This document shows, piece after piece, positions 60,174-64,000 of a DNA stretch of 64,000 nucleotides (positions within the stretch are counted from its first letter, which is position 1; each line of letters opens with the position of its first letter). Location of the stretch: NCBI RefSeq assembly GCF_000739715.2, contig NZ_BBJC02000002.1, positions 336,731-400,730 of the forward strand, read 5' to 3'. The position numbers were made by a program, and so were the translations under genes. Source of the stretch: Falsirhodobacter sp. alg1. GTDB lineage: Bacteria; Pseudomonadota; Alphaproteobacteria; Rhodobacterales; Rhodobacteraceae. The notes under the pieces were generated by a model. That model saw nothing but the letters and a program-made list of their open reading frames with translations. It was not told where the DNA came from and did not search any database.

Positions 60174-61580
60174 TCAGCAGCTGTAGTACATCTGGTATTC
60201 GATCGGGTGCGGCGTATGCTCATAGGCATAGACCTCTTCCCATTTCAGCGCCAGATAGCCCTCGATCTGGCTGCGGGTGAACACGTCACCGGCCAGCAGG
60301 AACTCGTGGTCTTTTTCCAGTTCCTCAAGTGCTTCGCGCAGCGAACCACAAACGGTCGGGATAGCGGCCAGTTCTTCGGGCGGCAGATCGTACAGATCCT
60401 TGTCCGAAGCCGCACCCGGATCGATCTTGTTCTTGATACCGTCAAGACCGGCCATCAACAGCGCCGAGAAGCACAGGTAAGGGTTCGCCGACGGATCGGG
60501 GAAGCGGGCCTCGACGCGTTTTGCCTTGGGCGATTCGGTCCACGGAATACGAACACAGCCCGAGCGGTTGCGTGCCGAATACGCGCGCAGAACCGGCGCT
60601 TCGAAACCGGGGATCAACCGTTTGTAGCTGTTGGTCGACGGGTTCGTGATCGCGTTCAGCGCCTTGGCATGCTTCAGGATGCCGCCGATGAACCAAAGGG
60701 CCTCATCCGACAGATCCGCATATTTGTCACCGGCGAACAGCGGCTTGCCGTCCTTCCAGATCGACATGTTCACGTGCATCCCGGTGCCGTTGTCGCCCTT
60801 GATCGGCTTCGGCATGAACGTCGCGGTCTTGCCATAGGCATGCGCAACGTTGTGGATGACATATTTGTACTTCTGGATGTTGTCTGCCTGCTCGGTCAGC
60901 TTACCGAAAATCAGACCCAGTTCGTGCTGTGCCGAGGCCACTTCGTGGTGGTGCTTGTCCACCTTCATGCCCATGCGCTTCATCGTCGACAGCATTTCGC
61001 CACGCAGATCGTGCGAATCGTCAACGGGGTTCACAGGGAAATAACCGCCCTTGACGCCCGCACGGTGGCCGGAGTTGCCGCCTTCATACGTCGTGTCCGT
61101 GTTCCACGATGCGTCGATCGCATCGACCTGGAACGAGACCTTGTTCATCGAGACCGAGTAACGGACATCGTCAAAGATGAAGAATTCCGCTTCGGGGCCG
61201 CAATAGAATGCGTCGCCGATGCCGCTGGACTTCAGATAGGCTTCTGCCTTCTCTGCCGTACCGCGCGGATCGCGATCGTAGGGCTCGTTCGTGTCGGGCT
61301 CGACAACGTTGCAGTGAATGCACAGTGTCTTCTCGGCGTAGAACGGATCGATATAGGCAGACGACGGATCCAGGATCAGTTTCATGTCCGACTGATCGAT
61401 GGATTTCCAGCCCGCAATCGACGAGCCGTCAAACATGAAGCCTTCTTCGAAGAAATCCTCATCGACCAGATCGACAACCAGCGTCACGTGCTGGAGCTTG
61501 CCTTTCGGATCGGTAAAGCGGATGTCGACATATTCGACCTCCTCGTCCTTCATCAGGCTCAGAACTTCTTTGACGTTCAT
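60174..61580 (-). CDS. glnA: type I glutamine synthetase
   Basis: 468 residues. [51 protein letters not shown], metal ligands in [17 protein letters not shown] loop [19 protein letters not shown], and [16 protein letters not shown] with the adenylylation Tyr. It makes glutamine from glutamate and ammonia, regulated by adenylylation and PII. 36 bases after glnB. Confidence 0.98.
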   Translation of the reverse strand: MNVKEVLSLMKDEEVEYVDIRFTDPKGKLQHVTLVVDLVDEDFFEEGFMFDGSSIAGWKSIDQSDMKLILDPSSAYIDPFYAEKTLCIHCNVVEPDTNEPYDRDPRGTAEKAEAYLKSSGIGDAFYCGPEAEFFIFDDVRYSVSMNKVSFQVDAIDASWNTDTTYEGGNSGHRAGVKGGYFPVNPVDDSHDLRGEMLSTMKRMGMKVDKHHHEVASAQHELGLIFGKLTEQADNIQKYKYVIHNVAHAYGKTATFMPKPIKGDNGTGMHVNMSIWKDGKPLFAGDKYADLSDEALWFIGGILKHAKALNAITNPSTNSYKRLIPGFEAPVLRAYSARNRSGCVRIPWTESPKAKRVEARFPDPSANPYLCFSALLMAGLDGIKNKIDPGAASDKDLYDLPPEELAAIPTVCGSLREALEELEKDHEFLLAGDVFTRSQIEGYLALKWEEVYAYEHTPHPIEYQMYYSC

Positions 61581-61616
61581 ATCTCGTTTTATCCTTCCGT
61601 AAGGTTGGGATGCGGA

Positions 61617-62476
<860 letters not shown>

Positions 62477-63460
62477 GTGAAAAAACTGTTCCTCCACATT
62501 GGACACGGAAAAACCGGTTCCAGCATGCTCCAGACAAGCTTCCGCCTGAGCCGCGAGAATCTCCAGAATTCCGGAATCAGATACCCGGCTGCAGCTGACC
62601 TGAACCCCGCAGACGAGGCAGCCATAACCTCGGGCAATGCTGGCGTGCTCATGAAAAACCCGGAGAGTTTTGCGGCCGGCCTCAGGGAATACTGCACGGG
62701 ACCTGAATCTCACCTCTTTTCCAATGAACTGATGTTCAATGACTGGGTAAAATGGGCCGAGCCCGGTGTGGTCGCCGATCTTGCCAAGGCCGCCGATTTT
62801 GCCCGCGTCGAAGTCCTTTTGTTCATCCGCAATCCGATCAGCCATGCGGCATCCGTATGGCAACAGGGAATCAAGCGAAGCGGGCGTACCGCCTCCATCG
62901 AGGATGTCTTTGCGAACTACAGGGTTCCCAGCCTCGTCGCGCGCCTGATCCGGCGGCTGGAGGGCATTGAAAACCTGACCCTGACGATCAAGAACTATAA
63001 TGCCTGCCGCGCCACCCTGCTGCCCGAGGTGAGCCAGTGGCTGCAAATACCGGAAACCGCCCTGATCAAACCCAAAACGGCAACCATTAACCGGTCGCTG
63101 ACGCGGGGTGAGCTGGAACTGCAGCTCGCGTTCAACCGCGTGTTTGGGAAATCGGGTGACATGCTCAGCGATCCGCTGTGCGAACAGTTGCCCGAAATCA
63201 AAGCGGATAAGGTTCTTCCATCCCTCGACGTGCAAAAAGCCCTATGGGACAACATGCGCAAGGACCGGCGCGTGGTGAACACCTTCGCGGGCCCCACGCA
63301 CGGCTATGCTTTCGACAGCGGTGAGCCCTGCACGCTGGATGACAATATCTCCCTGTCCCGAGAGCAGATACGCGTCATGGTCGAATCCGTTGCCCTGCGC
63401 CTCAAAAGGAACGCGGGCAAAGCCTCGGCGAACAAAGGGTCTGCCACTTCGGACGAATGA
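62477..63460 (+). CDS. sulfotransferase-family protein
   Basis: 327 residues. The N-terminus KKLFLHIGHGKTGSSMLQTSF is the PAPS 5'-phosphosulfate loop (hHxxKTGTTxLQ type) with a Gly-His change, and VEVLLFIRNPISHAASVWQQG is the 3'-phosphate-binding motif. The family sulfates glycans or other small molecules; here no glycan genes are near. Composition is slightly poorer in G+C than its neighbours, and it sits between a long non-coding gap and a tRNA, a place where foreign genes often enter, so transfer is possible. No membrane segment. Confidence 0.82.
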   Translation: MKKLFLHIGHGKTGSSMLQTSFRLSRENLQNSGIRYPAAADLNPADEAAITSGNAGVLMKNPESFAAGLREYCTGPESHLFSNELMFNDWVKWAEPGVVADLAKAADFARVEVLLFIRNPISHAASVWQQGIKRSGRTASIEDVFANYRVPSLVARLIRRLEGIENLTLTIKNYNACRATLLPEVSQWLQIPETALIKPKTATINRSLTRGELELQLAFNRVFGKSGDMLSDPLCEQLPEIKADKVLPSLDVQKALWDNMRKDRRVVNTFAGPTHGYAFDSGEPCTLDDNISLSREQIRVMVESVALRLKRNAGKASANKGSATSDE

Positions 63461-63469
63461 AGATTGATA

Positions 63470-63518
63470 ATCCTCATATCACATATCCCCCGGAAGGGGT
63501 CATATGTGATATGAGGAT
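63470..63518. repeat. perfect 17-bp inverted repeat after the sulfotransferase gene
   Basis: ATCCTCATATCACATAT (63470-63486) and its exact complement (63502-63518), around a CCCC/GGGG-containing loop of 15 bases. No T-run follows on either strand, so it is not a standard intrinsic terminator. It lies 9 bases after the stop codon and 42 bases from the tRNA. Confidence 0.9.
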
Positions 63519-63560
63519 GACCTGTTACTCATAACGCCGACACAATCGCAATTGTTCGAC

Positions 63561-63644
63561 TGGTACGGGCGAAGGGACTCGAACCCCCACACCTTGCGGC
63601 GGCAGGACCTAAACCTGCTGCGTCTACCATTCCGCCACGCCCGC
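63561..63644 (-). tRNA. tRNA-Leu (anticodon UAG)
   Basis: 84 bases with encoded CCA. Acceptor GCGGGCG / CGCCCGT, D-arm GGCGGAATGGTAGACGC, anticodon arm GCAGG-TTTAGGT-CCTGC (anticodon TAG), long variable arm typical of tRNA-Leu, and T-loop GGTTCGAGTCC. Reads CUN leucine codons. Confidence 0.97.
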
Positions 63645-63902
63645 ACTGCGCCCCATCTACCTGCCCTGAATGATCAGGTCAATCCGTCCTGATGCCTTTG
63701 GATGAACGAAGGCCGGATACCTTGGATTACGCACCTGCGGCAGGAACAAACGGCCGCAGACAACCCCCCTTCACACCCCATAGTTTATTGGATAGAACGT
63801 CCGGCGAAGCGGGCGGACACCGGTTTTAGTTTCCGGTGACGTAGGGTGCGTCGGCCAGAATGCCTTCCCCCGTACCATTTAAGGTTTGAGAAGGACGATC
63901 AT

Positions 63903-64000
63903 ATGCAGGTCACCGAGACCCTGAACGAAGGCTTGAAACGCGGCTATAAGATCACCGTTCCGGCGGCAGACCTTGATGCCAAGGTGCAGGAAAAACTGCT
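63903..64000 (+). CDS. tig: trigger factor (partial, continues past window)
   Basis: Only about 32 residues are visible: [20 protein letters not shown], then [13 protein letters not shown]. This is the opening of the ribosome-binding domain of trigger factor, a nascent-chain chaperone. GAAGGA lies upstream at 63890-63895. The 258 bases back to the tRNA hold no gene; a CACCGG/CCGGTG hairpin near 63810-63830 sits in the presumed leader. Confidence 0.9.
   Translation, partial: MQVTETLNEGLKRGYKITVPAADLDAKVQEKL

Overview
The window looks like chromosomal DNA of a Rhodobacterales (family Rhodobacteraceae) alphaproteobacterium, genus not determined. The reasons are a GC-rich composition, a complete RcGTA-type gene transfer agent (GTA) structural cluster in the canonical order, DUF6456/DUF6477 neighbour genes, DUF2478 beside mobA, and alphaproteobacterial versions of many housekeeping proteins. 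No insertion sequence, integrase or CRISPR array was seen. Almost all the DNA is coding, with short intergenic regions and many intrinsic terminators.

Layout. 1-8.0 kb: an IlvD/Edd sugar-acid dehydratase (cut by the window edge) divergent from a LysR regulator; an Old Yellow Enzyme divergent from an HxlR repressor that appears to use a CTG start, with an inverted-repeat operator between them; mobA, DUF2478 and pyruvate carboxylase. 8.2-14.3 kb: dps, guaB, lipA, a decayed peroxiredoxin gene, and divergent oxyR-katA. 14.3-19.6 kb: a DUF6456 HTH protein divergent from a DUF6477 protein (candidate GTA regulators, with a CtrA-like box between them), guaA and nadE. 19.6-25.2 kb: a 28-residue membrane protein, pntAB, a VOC protein, ndk and a CDF zinc transporter. 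25.2-33.4 kb: metH with a switch-like leader, then nrdHI-nrdE-nrdF (class Ib ribonucleotide reductase). 33.4-38.4 kb: a BrkB protein, the rpsF-rpsR-rplI ribosomal operon, purB and an orphan FliG-like gene with a CtrA-like box.

38.4-52.1 kb: the GTA cluster on the minus strand, g1 to g15. It covers the small and large terminase, portal, g3.5, prohead protease, HK97 capsid, head-tail connectors, tail tube, g10, g10.1, tape measure, and the baseplate/hub proteins with a cell-wall peptidase and the g15 megatron. All reading frames are intact. Upstream of g1 there is a candidate promoter followed by a strong intrinsic terminator inside the predicted leader. That arrangement suggests expression needs antitermination. 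Together with the DUF6456/DUF6477 pair 37 kb away and the CtrA-like boxes, it points to a CtrA - GafA-like activator - antitermination control circuit. This is the most interesting candidate system in the window.

52.2-64 kb: mltG and fabF; then heme oxygenase and a bacteriophytochrome with a fused receiver domain (a self-contained red-light sensor); then fabD-fabG-acpP (fatty acid synthesis), glnB-glnA (nitrogen assimilation), a sulfotransferase-like gene, a perfect 17-bp hairpin, tRNA-Leu(UAG), and the first codons of tig. Coordinates of non-ATG or internal starts are my choices from ribosome-binding sites and family length; alternatives are given in the entries.
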